A stretch of 64,000 nt of DNA from Crocinitomicaceae bacterium (GTDB lineage: Bacteria > Bacteroidota > Bacteroidia > Flavobacteriales_D > Crocinitomicaceae). The position numbers and the translations under genes were made by a program. Shown one piece after another: positions 9,837-18,592 of this stretch. Each line of letters starts with the position of its first letter. Position 1 is the stretch's first letter. The stretch is from positions 1 to 64,000 of the forward strand of contig JADJEU010000011.1 of the NCBI GenBank assembly GCA_016709005.1. Reading direction: 5' to 3'. Below the pieces are notes generated by a model. The model was not told the origin of the DNA, ran no database searches, and saw only the letters and a list, made by a program, of their open reading frames with translations.

Positions 9837-12284
9837 ATGCGAATTTTGTTAACCCTGACTTTTTTCTCCATTTTCTCTTTCGCATTTGCTGAAGACCGAA
9901 AATCCATTCAACTTTTGCGCACAGCAGAAAAGATGGAAATTGATGGGCAACTCAACGAGCTGGTTTGGGTTCAGGCTGAGGTTGCAACAGACTTCAAACA
10001 ATACTCGCCAATTGCCGGCGCAAATTCATCGCAACGTACTGAGGTAAAAATTTCGTACGATGACCAGGCTATTTATATTGGAGCTACCCTATTTGATTCG
10101 CGCGATAGTATAACACGAACTTTATCACAACGCGACGATGTGGGAAATGCCGATTGGTTTGGTGTGGTATTTGACTCGTATAATTCTGGTACGATTGGCT
10201 TTTCCTTTATTGTGACCAGCGCAGGCGTGCAAGTGGATGAACTTCATAGAGTGCAGGACATTGACGTAAACTGGAATGCTGTCTGGCAAAGCGCCGTGGT
10301 TATTTATGACGACCGATGGATTGCTGAAATTAAAATTCCGTTTTCTGCTTTGCGATTTCCAAAAGAGTCTGAACAAACCTGGGGAATCAATTTTTCAAGA
10401 AACATCAGACGCAACAGAGAAGAATCATACTGGAATTTTTATGATCCAACGGGCATCAATCTTATCTCTCAATTAGGACAATTACAGGGAATTAAAAATG
10501 TGGATTCTCCGGTTCGATTAAGTTTTTCACCTTATGTTTCAGGTTATATTGAAAACAACGGCGCAACCAATCACACAAGCTACACGGCGAATGGTGGTAT
10601 GGATTTAAAGTATGGACTCAATGAATCTTTTACTTTGGATATGACCTTGATTCCTGATTTTGGACAGGTGCAATTTGACAATCAGGTTTTGAATCTTTCA
10701 CCATTTGAAGTCCGTTACAATGAACGGCGACAATTTTTTACCGAAGGAACGGAGTTGTTTAATAAAGGTGGTCTTTTTTACTCGCGCCGTATTGGCGGTG
10801 AACCGCTTTTCTTATACGATGTTTATGGTGATTTGGATTCGAATGAAATTGTAGAATCGAATCCATCTGCAACGCGGTTATTGAATGCAACAAAACTTTC
10901 TGGCAGAACAAAAGGAGGTTTGGGAATCGGACTATTCAATGCAGTCTCAAGCAACACGTATGCAACGATCTTGAATACCACAACAAATGAATCTCGTCAA
11001 TATCTCACCAATCCATTGACCAACTATAATGTATTGGTGCTGGATCAGAATCTCAAAAATAATTCAAGTGTTACTTTGTTCAACGGCTCTGTGATGCGCA
11101 GCGGACACACCTATGATGCGAATCTGACTTCAGGATCTTACCAGCTATACAGCAACGAACAAAAGTATCAGACCTACGGACAATTTAATATGTCTCAATT
11201 GTATTTTCAGGACTCAGCCGATTTGGGCCATTTTGCAATTTTCGGAATTGAAAAAGCAAGCGGACAATTTTTGTGGAATTTACAATATGATGAAAGCAGT
11301 AAAAATTATAACCCAAATGATCTCGGTTATTTTTTCCTGACCAATCAGCGTAATCTGAACACATATCTTGCATACAATATTTACAAACCTTTTTGGCGAC
11401 TTTACAATTTTTGGTCGTCACTTACAATGACCTATTCACGCAACAGAGTGCCTGAAGCATTTGCCAATTTTTTAATGGTTGCAGAATGCGGTGGAACGTT
11501 TAGAAACTTTATGACGGCCGGTGTTTGGACACATATCGAACCAGTTATTACTTATGATTTTTTTGAACCACGCGTACCGGGCAGATTTTATGAGTACCCG
11601 AGAAATGCAAGAGTTGGAGGTTTTATTTCTACAGATTATAGTAAGGCTTTTGCACTTGATGTTAATGGTGCATTTTTTCGTTTTGAAGATGATGGGAGAT
11701 ATTTAGCGGATCTAACGATTAGTCCGCGCATGCGTTTCAGTGACAAGTTTTTTATGGTGCTGGTTGCAGGCGCTAGCTATAGTCAAAACGACGAAGGTGC
11801 TGCCGTCACAAATAATTTTGACATTCCCTTTGATGGTAACGATCCAATTTTTGCGATCAGAGATCAATTGACAGTTGAAAATTCTATTTCATCAACGTAC
11901 ATTTTTAATAATAAAATGGGAATCACTTTTAGTCTTCGTCACTATTGGTCAAAAGTAGATTACGATTCTTTTTGGAGATTGGATGAGGCTGGAAAATATC
12001 AACCGACAACGTATACTGGAATGACCTCAGATAATGTTTCACTGCACAACAATAGCTTTAATGCGTTTACAATTGACATGGCCTATCGTTGGGTTTTTGC
12101 ACCAGGAAGTGAATTGAGTTTGGTTTGGAAAAACTCCATCTTCTCATTCTCTGAAGAAACAGAAAAAAACTATTTTGAAAATGTTGGAACCATGGTTGGA
12201 ATTCCTGCAACAAATAGTATTTCGTTAAAGGTGCTTTTGTACATTGATTATTGGACCGTACGTCAGAAGGTTGGAAAGAAGTAA
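9837..12284 (+). CDS. DUF5916 / CBM9-domain outer-membrane-associated protein
   Basis: An 815-residue exported protein. After the signal peptide (about 1-18) comes a carbohydrate-binding family 9-like beta-sandwich (about 25-215) with the landmarks IDGQLNELVWVQA, VKISYDDQAIYIGA and WGINFSRNIRRNREESYWNF. A long DUF5916 region then runs to the end, rich in aromatic beta-strands and containing TLIPDFGQVQFDNQVLNLSPFE. This architecture is common in Bacteroidota and related marine bacteria. The C-terminal part looks like an outer-membrane barrel. The biochemical function is not established. It stands alone between two repeat-bearing gaps, with no obvious operon partner. Confidence 0.88.
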   Translation: MRILLTLTFFSIFSFAFAEDRKSIQLLRTAEKMEIDGQLNELVWVQAEVATDFKQYSPIAGANSSQRTEVKISYDDQAIYIGATLFDSRDSITRTLSQRDDVGNADWFGVVFDSYNSGTIGFSFIVTSAGVQVDELHRVQDIDVNWNAVWQSAVVIYDDRWIAEIKIPFSALRFPKESEQTWGINFSRNIRRNREESYWNFYDPTGINLISQLGQLQGIKNVDSPVRLSFSPYVSGYIENNGATNHTSYTANGGMDLKYGLNESFTLDMTLIPDFGQVQFDNQVLNLSPFEVRYNERRQFFTEGTELFNKGGLFYSRRIGGEPLFLYDVYGDLDSNEIVESNPSATRLLNATKLSGRTKGGLGIGLFNAVSSNTYATILNTTTNESRQYLTNPLTNYNVLVLDQNLKNNSSVTLFNGSVMRSGHTYDANLTSGSYQLYSNEQKYQTYGQFNMSQLYFQDSADLGHFAIFGIEKASGQFLWNLQYDESSKNYNPNDLGYFFLTNQRNLNTYLAYNIYKPFWRLYNFWSSLTMTYSRNRVPEAFANFLMVAECGGTFRNFMTAGVWTHIEPVITYDFFEPRVPGRFYEYPRNARVGGFISTDYSKAFALDVNGAFFRFEDDGRYLADLTISPRMRFSDKFFMVLVAGASYSQNDEGAAVTNNFDIPFDGNDPIFAIRDQLTVENSISSTYIFNNKMGITFSLRHYWSKVDYDSFWRLDEAGKYQPTTYTGMTSDNVSLHNNSFNAFTIDMAYRWVFAPGSELSLVWKNSIFSFSEETEKNYFENVGTMVGIPATNSISLKVLLYIDYWTVRQKVGKK

Positions 12285-12325
12285 CATTTGAACCACCCTT
12301 AACCAAAACGTGAAGTGTCATGCTG

Positions 12326-12343
12326 TCCCGATAGCTATCGGGA
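12326..12343. repeat. 18-bp perfect palindrome TCCCGATAGCTATCGGGA
   Basis: A perfect 18-bp palindrome lies in the 152-bp gap between two convergent genes. The same or a very similar palindrome is a recurring intergenic word in Bacteroidota genomes (family knowledge). There is no U-tract after it, so a classical terminator is unlikely. Confidence 0.6.
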
Positions 12344-12436
12344 TTGATTCAGTGTCTGTTTGAATTGACCCAAATTTCTGGAATATTTTTTATTATCAGT
12401 TCTGAATGATTTGAAGATCATATTAAAAAGATCAAG

Positions 12437-13324
12437 CTAATGATTCAAGCAAATTAGTTTACCGCTGATGATTTGTTCTTTCGTTTCTGAATTAAATATT
12501 TTGTAGAACGATAGGTCTTCGTGAAGCTGAAAGAAATGAATACCGGGTTCAAGTGTCAACGATAATTTTACATTTCCATTTGATTCGTATAAGATAAAAT
12601 CAGCGGTTGTGCCATCTGGAATGCTGATATAGGTTTGACCGGTTGCATAGTCTGTAAACACTGATGGAACAAGTGGGGAGTAACTAGGGTACGTTAAGGT
12701 CAACGTTTTTGTAAGTGTATCTGCACAGCCATTTTTATTCAGCGCAATAAGACTGATGTCAAAGGTGTCCGGCGTATCAAAAAAGAGAGAAGGTTGCTCG
12801 TAACACTCGGCTGCAAACCAAGCCGATCCTGCTCCAAGTTGCCACATAAAAGTGGTATCAAAATCTGGATAATCTGGATTTGCAATAGCGGGGCAAATAT
12901 TGTCCAAAACGCCATTAAAAGGAACTAATCCAAAAAGTCCGGTTGAATCAAAATCACTAGACAAAATCTGATAATCTGCTGCCGGAGTTATCGAATCAAC
13001 TTCTATTGTATCGATCAAAACACAACCTATATTATCTGTTGCAATTATTTCGTAGAAACCAACATTTAGCCCACCCCATGTTGTGTTATTATTCGATGTC
13101 ATTCCCGTTTGCAAATTGGTCCACTGATAGAAATAAGGTTCCGCTCCGCCGGTCGCGGCGGCATATACAACGCCATTTCCAGATTGATACGAATATAATC
13201 TGCATGCTGCTGGTTCGTATCCAATTTCTGCAAATTGAAATCCACTGCACTGTGAAAATGAAATTTGCAAGGATGTAAAAAGCAAAAAGAAAAACAGAAA
13301 GCGCATGTGGGTTGTTTTTTTCAA
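12437..13324 (-). CDS. Secreted protein with Ig-like/PKD-like repeats
   Basis: A 295-residue exported protein with a signal peptide ending near SLQISFSQ. The real start may be Met7 rather than Met1; both keep the signal. Residues about 55-110 form a SprB/HYR-like beta repeat (GGAEPYFYQWTNLQTG, IIATDNIGC). Residues about 120-220 look like a PKD-type domain (DTFDISLIALNKNGCADT). The end (FILYESNGNVKLSLTLEPG, then ISGKLICLNH) has the spacing of a type A T9SS sorting domain but is degenerate, lacking the usual YPNP opening. It is probably a surface or secreted adhesin-like protein. Confidence 0.7.
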   Translation of the reverse strand: MKKTTHMRFLFFFLLFTSLQISFSQCSGFQFAEIGYEPAACRLYSYQSGNGVVYAAATGGAEPYFYQWTNLQTGMTSNNNTTWGGLNVGFYEIIATDNIGCVLIDTIEVDSITPAADYQILSSDFDSTGLFGLVPFNGVLDNICPAIANPDYPDFDTTFMWQLGAGSAWFAAECYEQPSLFFDTPDTFDISLIALNKNGCADTLTKTLTLTYPSYSPLVPSVFTDYATGQTYISIPDGTTADFILYESNGNVKLSLTLEPGIHFFQLHEDLSFYKIFNSETKEQIISGKLICLNH

Positions 13325-13344
13325 AACGAGTTTTCTTTAATATA

Positions 13345-13495
13345 AGTTGCACGTCGATAGCGGTAAAGAAAACCACAGAGTTCAAATGGAGTTAAAAATG
13401 CGGAGTTCCACAGAGTAGATTTTGGAAAATCCGATGTTTTTTACTCAGTGATAGTCTGTGCTAAACTCTGTGAACACTGTGGTTAAAAATGCAAC
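13345..13495. repeat. Palindromic element built of CCACAGAG words
   Basis: AACCACAGAGTTCA (13371-13384) pairs with TGAACACTGTGGTT (13471-13484) with one mismatch. Inside lie further CCACAGAG and CTCTGTG words. The outer left edge AAGTTGCACGTCGATAGC resembles AACTTGCACATCGCTATT in the element at 18405-18567, which suggests a shared origin. It occupies most of the gap between two genes. Confidence 0.7.
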
Positions 13496-13500
13496 TCAAC

Positions 13501-14292
13501 TTATTCAGACAAAAACTCCACATAATACCCATCATGCTTCCTGATATTCAAAACACGACCGCCATCCAAAATCAAATACTGTCCTTTAATTCCAATGAGT
13601 GTTCCTTCAATTAGCGGAGTTTTATCAAACGAAATACTCGTCACTTTTTTGGGGAATTCTAAAACCGGATAATTTATTTCTACAATCTCATCGTCATCCG
13701 TCATATACTGTGCAAGATCTGCCGGAAGAACAGATTCCAGTTGCCACTTTTCATTGACCAAATCAAAATCACCAATTTCATTTTTTAGCATGGCCTGCCA
13801 ACTTGTTTTGTCGGTGAAGCATTCTTTAAGTGCAACTTCAATATCACCGGCTAATTTTCGATACGGGGTTTCTGCAATTCTGATGGCATACGATGCGCCT
13901 TGATCAATCCAACGTGTTGGTACTTGTGAGAATCTGGTTACACCCACTTTCACTGCCGAAGCCACTGCTAAATAAACAAAATGAGGCTGCACGTGATTTG
14001 CTTTTTCCCATTCCGGATCACGGCCTTTTCCTAAATGCCCTTCACATAATTCGGGATTAATTATACACGGACTAGCCGCTGCAGATTTCAGAAAACAATC
14101 GTAACAAAATCCTTGTGCAAATAACTTTTTGACAAAACGTCTGCAGCTCTGACAACGAAATTTTGCGGTGGATTGTAAACTGATTTTTTTTCCAATCAAT
14201 GGATTCATTTCAATCGTCGCTTCCTCAGAAACTAATTTGTATTGGACTTGCTCCTGAAGAGCGGTTTTCATTTTGTATAGTTCTAATTCCAT
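13501..14292 (-). CDS. DUF2797 zinc-ribbon protein
   Basis: A 263-residue protein of the DUF2797 family. Near residue 48 it has paired zinc-type cysteines (CQSC, then CYDC about 15 residues later), followed by the family phrase CEGHLGKGRDPEWE and the core YLAVASAVKVGVTR with IDQGASYAIRIAETPYR. The second half resembles a GIY-YIG-like fold (inference), but no function is established. It is transcribed away from the four-helix-bundle element, whose left repeat arm begins about 15 bp upstream of this start, so that arm lies in its promoter region. Confidence 0.85.
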   Translation of the reverse strand: MELELYKMKTALQEQVQYKLVSEEATIEMNPLIGKKISLQSTAKFRCQSCRRFVKKLFAQGFCYDCFLKSAAASPCIINPELCEGHLGKGRDPEWEKANHVQPHFVYLAVASAVKVGVTRFSQVPTRWIDQGASYAIRIAETPYRKLAGDIEVALKECFTDKTSWQAMLKNEIGDFDLVNEKWQLESVLPADLAQYMTDDDEIVEINYPVLEFPKKVTSISFDKTPLIEGTLIGIKGQYLILDGGRVLNIRKHDGYYVEFLSE

Positions 14293-14307
14293 GTTTTTGG
14301 TTGTTTG

Positions 14308-14390
14308 GTGATCGGTGGTCGGGGGGCATGTAATCGGTAAACGGTGGTCGGTAATCAGTAATCAGATCGTCAGGTGAAAGGTAATCAGAT
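14308..14390. repeat. Left inverted arm of GGTAATC/GGTGATC words
   Basis: A run of related words: GGTGATCGGTGGTCGG, TAATCGGTAAACGGTGGTC, GGTAATCAGTAATCAGA and GGTAATCAGA. Read on the other strand it gives GATTACCGACCACCG-like text, the same vocabulary as the arm at 14890-15072. The two arms enclose the four-helix-bundle gene in inverted orientation. Confidence 0.75.
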
Positions 14391-14417
14391 AGAGTTATTC
14401 ACGGTTGATGGAAAATT

Positions 14418-14816
14418 TTAGCTGGAATTTTTTGTTGTTGAATTTTTGCAGAACATGTCGGATTTTTCCATCATCGCGTTGAGCATCCTTCCAACTGAAG
14501 CGTATTCGTTAAGAAAATAAGTGGCTTTGTCGTTCGAGATGTATTCACAATCTTGAGCGGTTTCAACCCAATGTTGGGTTTCAAGTTGCTCGCCATCTGC
14601 ATCCGTTAGCTTGCTCACAAAATGTTTCGGGTATTTTCGTTTTGCCCAGGATTCAGCAATTTGTCCTCCAACAGACCTTGAAGATCGCCTTACTTGATCT
14701 GTCATTGAAAATTTTTCCTCCTTTGGGAATGTCTTAGAAATTTCGAAAATTTCCTTTGCTAATTTTCGAGCAAGTTTGTAAACCTCCAAGTCACGATAAC
14801 TTTTTACATATGCCAT
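14418..14816 (-). CDS. Four-helix-bundle protein (S23 / 23S rRNA intervening-sequence family)
   Basis: A 132-residue, all-helical protein of the family first named for ORFs inside intervening sequences of 23S rRNA genes (PF05635 / TIGR02436) and related to the Avd protein of diversity-generating retroelements. Landmarks are YRDLEVYKLARKLAKEIFE at the start, the middle signature MTDQVRRSSRSVGGQIAESW, and a helical ETQHWVETAQDCEYIS segment. The length is normal. Here it is not within rRNA. It stands alone, enclosed by inverted arrays of GATTACC-type words (14308-14390 and 14890-15072). Such proteins are thought to bind nucleic acid as oligomers, but no function is established. Confidence 0.9.
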   Translation of the reverse strand: MAYVKSYRDLEVYKLARKLAKEIFEISKTFPKEEKFSMTDQVRRSSRSVGGQIAESWAKRKYPKHFVSKLTDADGEQLETQHWVETAQDCEYISNDKATYFLNEYASVGRMLNAMMEKSDMFCKNSTTKNSS

Positions 14817-14889
14817 AAAGCAAATTTATTATCATTATCCAATTTATATATTTTAAAAAGGTTTACTATTGATTTGTTTTCTAAAGTGA

Positions 14890-15072
14890 ACACCGATCTC
14901 TCATTACAATTTTCCAACAAATACCGATTACCTGAATACCAGATCACCCTTTACAATAAATCCGGCTCACCAGACCACCGATTACCCGATAACCTTTTTC
15001 CTTCGACCATCGATTACCACTGACGACCCGACCACCGATTACCTGATTACCGATTACCTGATTACCAAATCA
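14890..15072. repeat. Right inverted arm of GATTACC words
   Basis: An imperfect array of CACCGAT, ACCGATTACCTGA, CCACCGATTACCCGATAACC and CCGATTACCTGATTACC units fills half of the 363-bp gap upstream of mlaE. It is the reverse-complement vocabulary of 14308-14390. The rest of the gap (15073-15179) holds a possible mlaE promoter (TACCTTCG close to the ATG) and nothing else I can recognise. Confidence 0.75.
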
Positions 15073-15179
15073 GCTGATTTTCAACGCTCATACGACAATG
15101 TTAAAGGTTTCTAAAATTAGACATAATCCGCATTTATACTGGGTATTCTGCATGAAAATATTCCCTACCTTCGCGCTGA

Positions 15180-15926
15180 ATGAATTTGTTCGAACATATC
15201 GGTCGTTTTGTGATGATGTTGCGTTCTGTGTTTTCAAAACCAGAGAAGGCTAAAGTGTTTCGCAAAAGATTTTTTAATGAGATTGATTATATCGTAATTA
15301 ATTCCATTCCACTGGTTGCCTTTCTTTCTGTTTTTATGGGAGCGGTTATCAGTTTGCAAACAGCTTCAAACATGAGCTCGCCTTTGTTGCCTGAATATAC
15401 CATTGGTTATATCACTCGTCAATCTACCATTCTTGAATTTTCTCCAACTATTATCTCTCTGATTATTGCTGGTAAGGTTGGTTCCAATATTGCTTCTGAA
15501 ATTGGTACCATGCGCGTGACCGAGCAAATAGATGCGCTTGAAATTATGGGTGTAAACTCAATTGGTTATTTGATGCTGCCAAAGATTTTGGCAACGATGA
15601 TCTTTTTTCCATTTGTCACAATTATCTCCATGGTGTTGAGTTTGCTGGGTGGCTGGATTGCAGGTGTGCAAAGTGGTTTGTATTCAACTGAAACTTATGT
15701 GTACGGAATTCAGGCTTTTTGGAATGTTGATTCACATGGCTTGTATTATGCACTTACAAAATCTGTTGTGTTTGCATTTATTCTGACAGCAATTCCAAGT
15801 TATTACGGATACTATACAAGAGGTGGCGCACTTGAGGTTGGACGTTCCAGTACCAAAGCGGTGGTGGCTTCTTCGGTTGTGATCTTGTTAGCGAATTATA
15901 TTTTGACTCAACTTATCTTGATCTAA
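15180..15926 (+). CDS. mlaE: MlaE-family ABC transporter permease
   Basis: A 248-residue integral inner-membrane permease of the phospholipid/MCE transport system. Five or so hydrophobic segments are visible. The family signature runs through LEFSPTIISLIIAGKVGSNIASEIGTM and EQIDALEIMGVNSIGYLM. The length is usual. It ends immediately before mlaF (no gap) and forms an operon with it. The MlaD-type MCE partner is not in this window, so that component must be encoded elsewhere. Its role is to maintain lipid asymmetry of the outer membrane by moving phospholipids between membranes (family knowledge). Confidence 0.92.
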   Translation: MNLFEHIGRFVMMLRSVFSKPEKAKVFRKRFFNEIDYIVINSIPLVAFLSVFMGAVISLQTASNMSSPLLPEYTIGYITRQSTILEFSPTIISLIIAGKVGSNIASEIGTMRVTEQIDALEIMGVNSIGYLMLPKILATMIFFPFVTIISMVLSLLGGWIAGVQSGLYSTETYVYGIQAFWNVDSHGLYYALTKSVVFAFILTAIPSYYGYYTRGGALEVGRSSTKAVVASSVVILLANYILTQLILI

Positions 15927-16688
15927 ATGGTAGAGGTAAAAAATGTCAATAAATCTTTTGGCGATACTCAGGTTTTATTTGATGTATCTGCAAAGTTTGA
16001 ACCGGGGCGGATGAACTTGATTATTGGTGCATCAGGTCAAGGAAAATCAGTGCTTGCGAAATGTATAGTTGGATTACATGAAGTAGATCAAGGTCAAATC
16101 ATTTATGATGGCAGAGATTTTTCAGCAATGAACCGCACTGAAAGAACCGTGATCAGAAAAGAGATCGGAATGCTGTTTCAGGGATCAGCACTTTTTGATT
16201 CGTTAACCGTTATTGAAAATGTGATGTTTCCGTTGCGCATGTTTACAGAGATGACTGAAGCTGAAATGCGTGAGCGCGCAAGCTTTTGTTTGAATCGTGT
16301 AAATATTGTTGGTAAAGATGGTTTGCTTCCTGCAGAATGCTCTGGTGGAATGCAAAAGCGAATTGGTATTGCACGGGCAATTGCCATGAATCCAAAATAT
16401 CTTTTTTGTGATGAACCTAACTCAGGTTTGGATCCAAAAACATCGATTGTAATTGATAACCTCATTCGTGAATTAACGTATGAGTATAAGATGACAACCA
16501 TTGTAATTACGCATGATATGAACTCAGTTATGGAAGTTGGGGATCATATTATTTTTATCAATCAGGGTAGAAAATGGTGGGAAGGAACAAATAAAGAAAT
16601 CATAAAAACCGACAACGAAGAAGTTGTAAGTTTTGTATACGCCTCAAGTTTCATGAAAACGCTTAGAGAAAAATTAATTAACAGCTAA
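15927..16688 (+). CDS. mlaF: MlaF-type ABC transporter ATP-binding protein
   Basis: A 253-residue cytoplasmic ATPase partner of MlaE. The Walker A motif is GASGQGKS (34-41), the signature is CSGGMQKR, and the Walker B is YLFCDEPNSGLDP followed by the switch His in VITHDMNSV. The ATG follows the mlaE stop directly, so translation is probably coupled. The next gene begins 11 bp downstream and may belong to the same transcript. Confidence 0.93.
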   Translation: MVEVKNVNKSFGDTQVLFDVSAKFEPGRMNLIIGASGQGKSVLAKCIVGLHEVDQGQIIYDGRDFSAMNRTERTVIRKEIGMLFQGSALFDSLTVIENVMFPLRMFTEMTEAEMRERASFCLNRVNIVGKDGLLPAECSGGMQKRIGIARAIAMNPKYLFCDEPNSGLDPKTSIVIDNLIRELTYEYKMTTIVITHDMNSVMEVGDHIIFINQGRKWWEGTNKEIIKTDNEEVVSFVYASSFMKTLREKLINS

Positions 16689-16699
16689 AACAAATAATC

Positions 16700-17728
16700 A
16701 TGAGTGAAGAAGAGAAAGGAACGTTCATAGATCCATCTGCATTGAAAGGCAAAACACCTGTCAACGCAAATGGAAATGAAGGTGGAAAAAAGAGAGATGG
16801 ATTGTATATTATCATTATTCTCCTGTTACTGGTAGCAGGTGGATACATGGGATATCTTATCTCAGAAAAAAACAAATCGTTGAATTTGTGTGACAATGAA
16901 AAAGCTGCTTTGGTAGCTGAAATGGAAGCACTGAATGAAATGATGCACGATGAAGGTCTTGCCATTGGCGAAAACCTGCGTCAGAATTTGGAGAACATGA
17001 TTGCCCAGTATGATGATATGGAAATTCAGAATCAGGCAATGGCAGATAGTATCCAGCAACAAAAGGATAAAATTGCAGGTCTGATCACAGAGTTGGATCA
17101 GGCAAAAGGTGACCGTAAACATTACATGAGTAAAGTGTACATGCTTCAGAAAGAAACTGAAACATTGCGTTCGATCATGAAAGATTACATCCGCACGATT
17201 GATTCATTGAATGTAGTGAATCAAGGTTTGGTTGTTGATTTGGATCAAACAAAACAAAATCTGAATGAAGTAAGTACTGAGCGAGATGATTACAAAACGC
17301 AAACAGAAAATCTGACAGATAAAGTAAACAAAGGTTCTAAACTTTCGGCATCCTCTTTCTTGACTGAAGGGATTAAAGAAAAAAGCGCAGGATCATATAA
17401 GGAAACGGATCGTGCTGCGTCGTGTACACATATCAGATCATGTTTTACATTAGGTGAAAATACAATTGCTACACCGGGTGACAAAACTGTCTATATGCGC
17501 ATCATAACACCAGGCGGATCAGTGCTTTATTCTAACAATAACAACACGTTTAAATCAGGTGATCAGTCGTTGTTGTATTCAGATAAAAAGATTGTAAACT
17601 ATCAGAATCAGCAAATTGATGTTTGTATTTTCCACAAACTAACAGGTACCATTGAAAAAGGTAATTATGTCTGCGAGATTTATTGTGAAGGTGCAAGAAT
17701 TGGTACAAATAATTTTGTCTTGAAATAA
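16700..17728 (+). CDS. Membrane-anchored coiled-coil protein of unknown function
   Basis: A 342-residue protein. A short charged cytoplasmic N-terminus leads to one membrane helix (about 35-54, LYIIIILLLLVAGGYMGYL), then a long coiled coil (about 58-215, rich in Glu, Gln, Leu), then a compact beta-rich C-terminal domain (about 235-342). That domain contains AASCTHIRSCFTLGENT and the ending YVCEIYCEGARIGTNNFVLK. Its topology places the coiled coil and C-terminal domain in the periplasm. It lies 11 bp after mlaF, and its stop overlaps the ATG of the next gene, so it is probably co-transcribed. Homologues seem to be Bacteroidota proteins without assigned function. Confidence 0.8.
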   Translation: MSEEEKGTFIDPSALKGKTPVNANGNEGGKKRDGLYIIIILLLLVAGGYMGYLISEKNKSLNLCDNEKAALVAEMEALNEMMHDEGLAIGENLRQNLENMIAQYDDMEIQNQAMADSIQQQKDKIAGLITELDQAKGDRKHYMSKVYMLQKETETLRSIMKDYIRTIDSLNVVNQGLVVDLDQTKQNLNEVSTERDDYKTQTENLTDKVNKGSKLSASSFLTEGIKEKSAGSYKETDRAASCTHIRSCFTLGENTIATPGDKTVYMRIITPGGSVLYSNNNNTFKSGDQSLLYSDKKIVNYQNQQIDVCIFHKLTGTIEKGNYVCEIYCEGARIGTNNFVLK

Positions 17729-18345
17729 TGAAAAAAATTCTTGCCATTACAGTTTTTTTAATTGGCGGATTAAATGCATTTTGTCAGATCGACTCAGCTC
17801 TTTACAGGGCTGAGTCGTTTCGTTTTTGGGAAGAACAGAATGCACATTACCGTGATAAAAAAGAATCACCACTGGATAAAAAAGCCAGAAAAGTTTTTGC
17901 TGGACATCGCGTTTATGCTTACGATGCCAATTATGTAATCGAAGCAAAAATGGTACGCTATGAACGTGAAGATACCGTCGTTATGAAAACATCAGCGGAC
18001 ACGGAAAAGCTGTTTATTAAATACGCCCAACTTCATTTTAATTTAGGTCGTAGTCATTGTCATCTAACTGTTTACCAAAGTTTGACAGGACGATTGAAAG
18101 AAGAGTACAAGAATGACTTATTCATTCCTTTCAAAGATCTCACCAGTGGAAAAGATACTTATGGCGGTGGTCGATATTTAGATGTTCAGATTCCAGAAGG
18201 AAATACATTGATCTTAAATTTCAACACGGCATATAATCCATACTGCGCTTACACTGATGGATATTTCTGTCCCATTCCGCCAGCAGAAAATATGCTGAAT
18301 GTTGAAGTGAAGGCGGGAGCTATGGCGCCGGTGGTTAGTGAATAG
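17728..18345 (+). CDS. DUF1684 exported protein
   Basis: A 205-residue protein with a signal peptide (MKKILAITVFLIGGLNAFCQ). The family landmarks of DUF1684 are clear: the FRFWEEQNAHYRDKKESPL opening, GRYLDVQIPEGNTLILNFN and NPYCAYTDGYFCPIPPAEN. Its ATG overlaps the final TAA of the preceding gene by one base (TAATG), suggesting coupled translation. The catalytic or binding role is unknown. The gene is followed by a repeat-bearing gap. Confidence 0.88.
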   Translation: MKKILAITVFLIGGLNAFCQIDSALYRAESFRFWEEQNAHYRDKKESPLDKKARKVFAGHRVYAYDANYVIEAKMVRYEREDTVVMKTSADTEKLFIKYAQLHFNLGRSHCHLTVYQSLTGRLKEEYKNDLFIPFKDLTSGKDTYGGGRYLDVQIPEGNTLILNFNTAYNPYCAYTDGYFCPIPPAENMLNVEVKAGAMAPVVSE

Positions 18346-18404
18346 GTAGTCGCATATTGTGATAAACTTTTCGTCGCGGAACTTTTTAGAACCACTTCTT
18401 TAAA

Positions 18405-18567
18405 GCTATTAGACAAAGGTCACGAAGAAGACACAAAGGTCCACGAAGTTTAACTTGCGTTTTTTCTTTGTGAAACTTCTTTTTCCTTCGTGCAACTTTG
18501 TGGAATAACTTGCACATCGCTATTACACAAAGGTCACAAAGAAGACACAAAGGTTCGCTAAGTTTAA
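18405..18567. repeat. Direct-inverted-direct repeat element of ACAAAGGTCAC words
   Basis: A 49-bp unit, GCTATTA-ACAAAGGTCAC-AAGAAGACACAAAGGT-AAGTTTAA in outline, occurs at 18405-18453 and again at 18519-18567 with 44 of 49 identities. Between them, 18466-18503 carries the complementary words CTTTGTG, CCTTCGTG and CTTTGTGG, so each copy can fold against the middle. No ORF or terminator is visible. It fills the gap between two convergent genes. Confidence 0.8.
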
Positions 18568-18592
18568 TCTGTAATTTGTTTTTGAAAATAGC

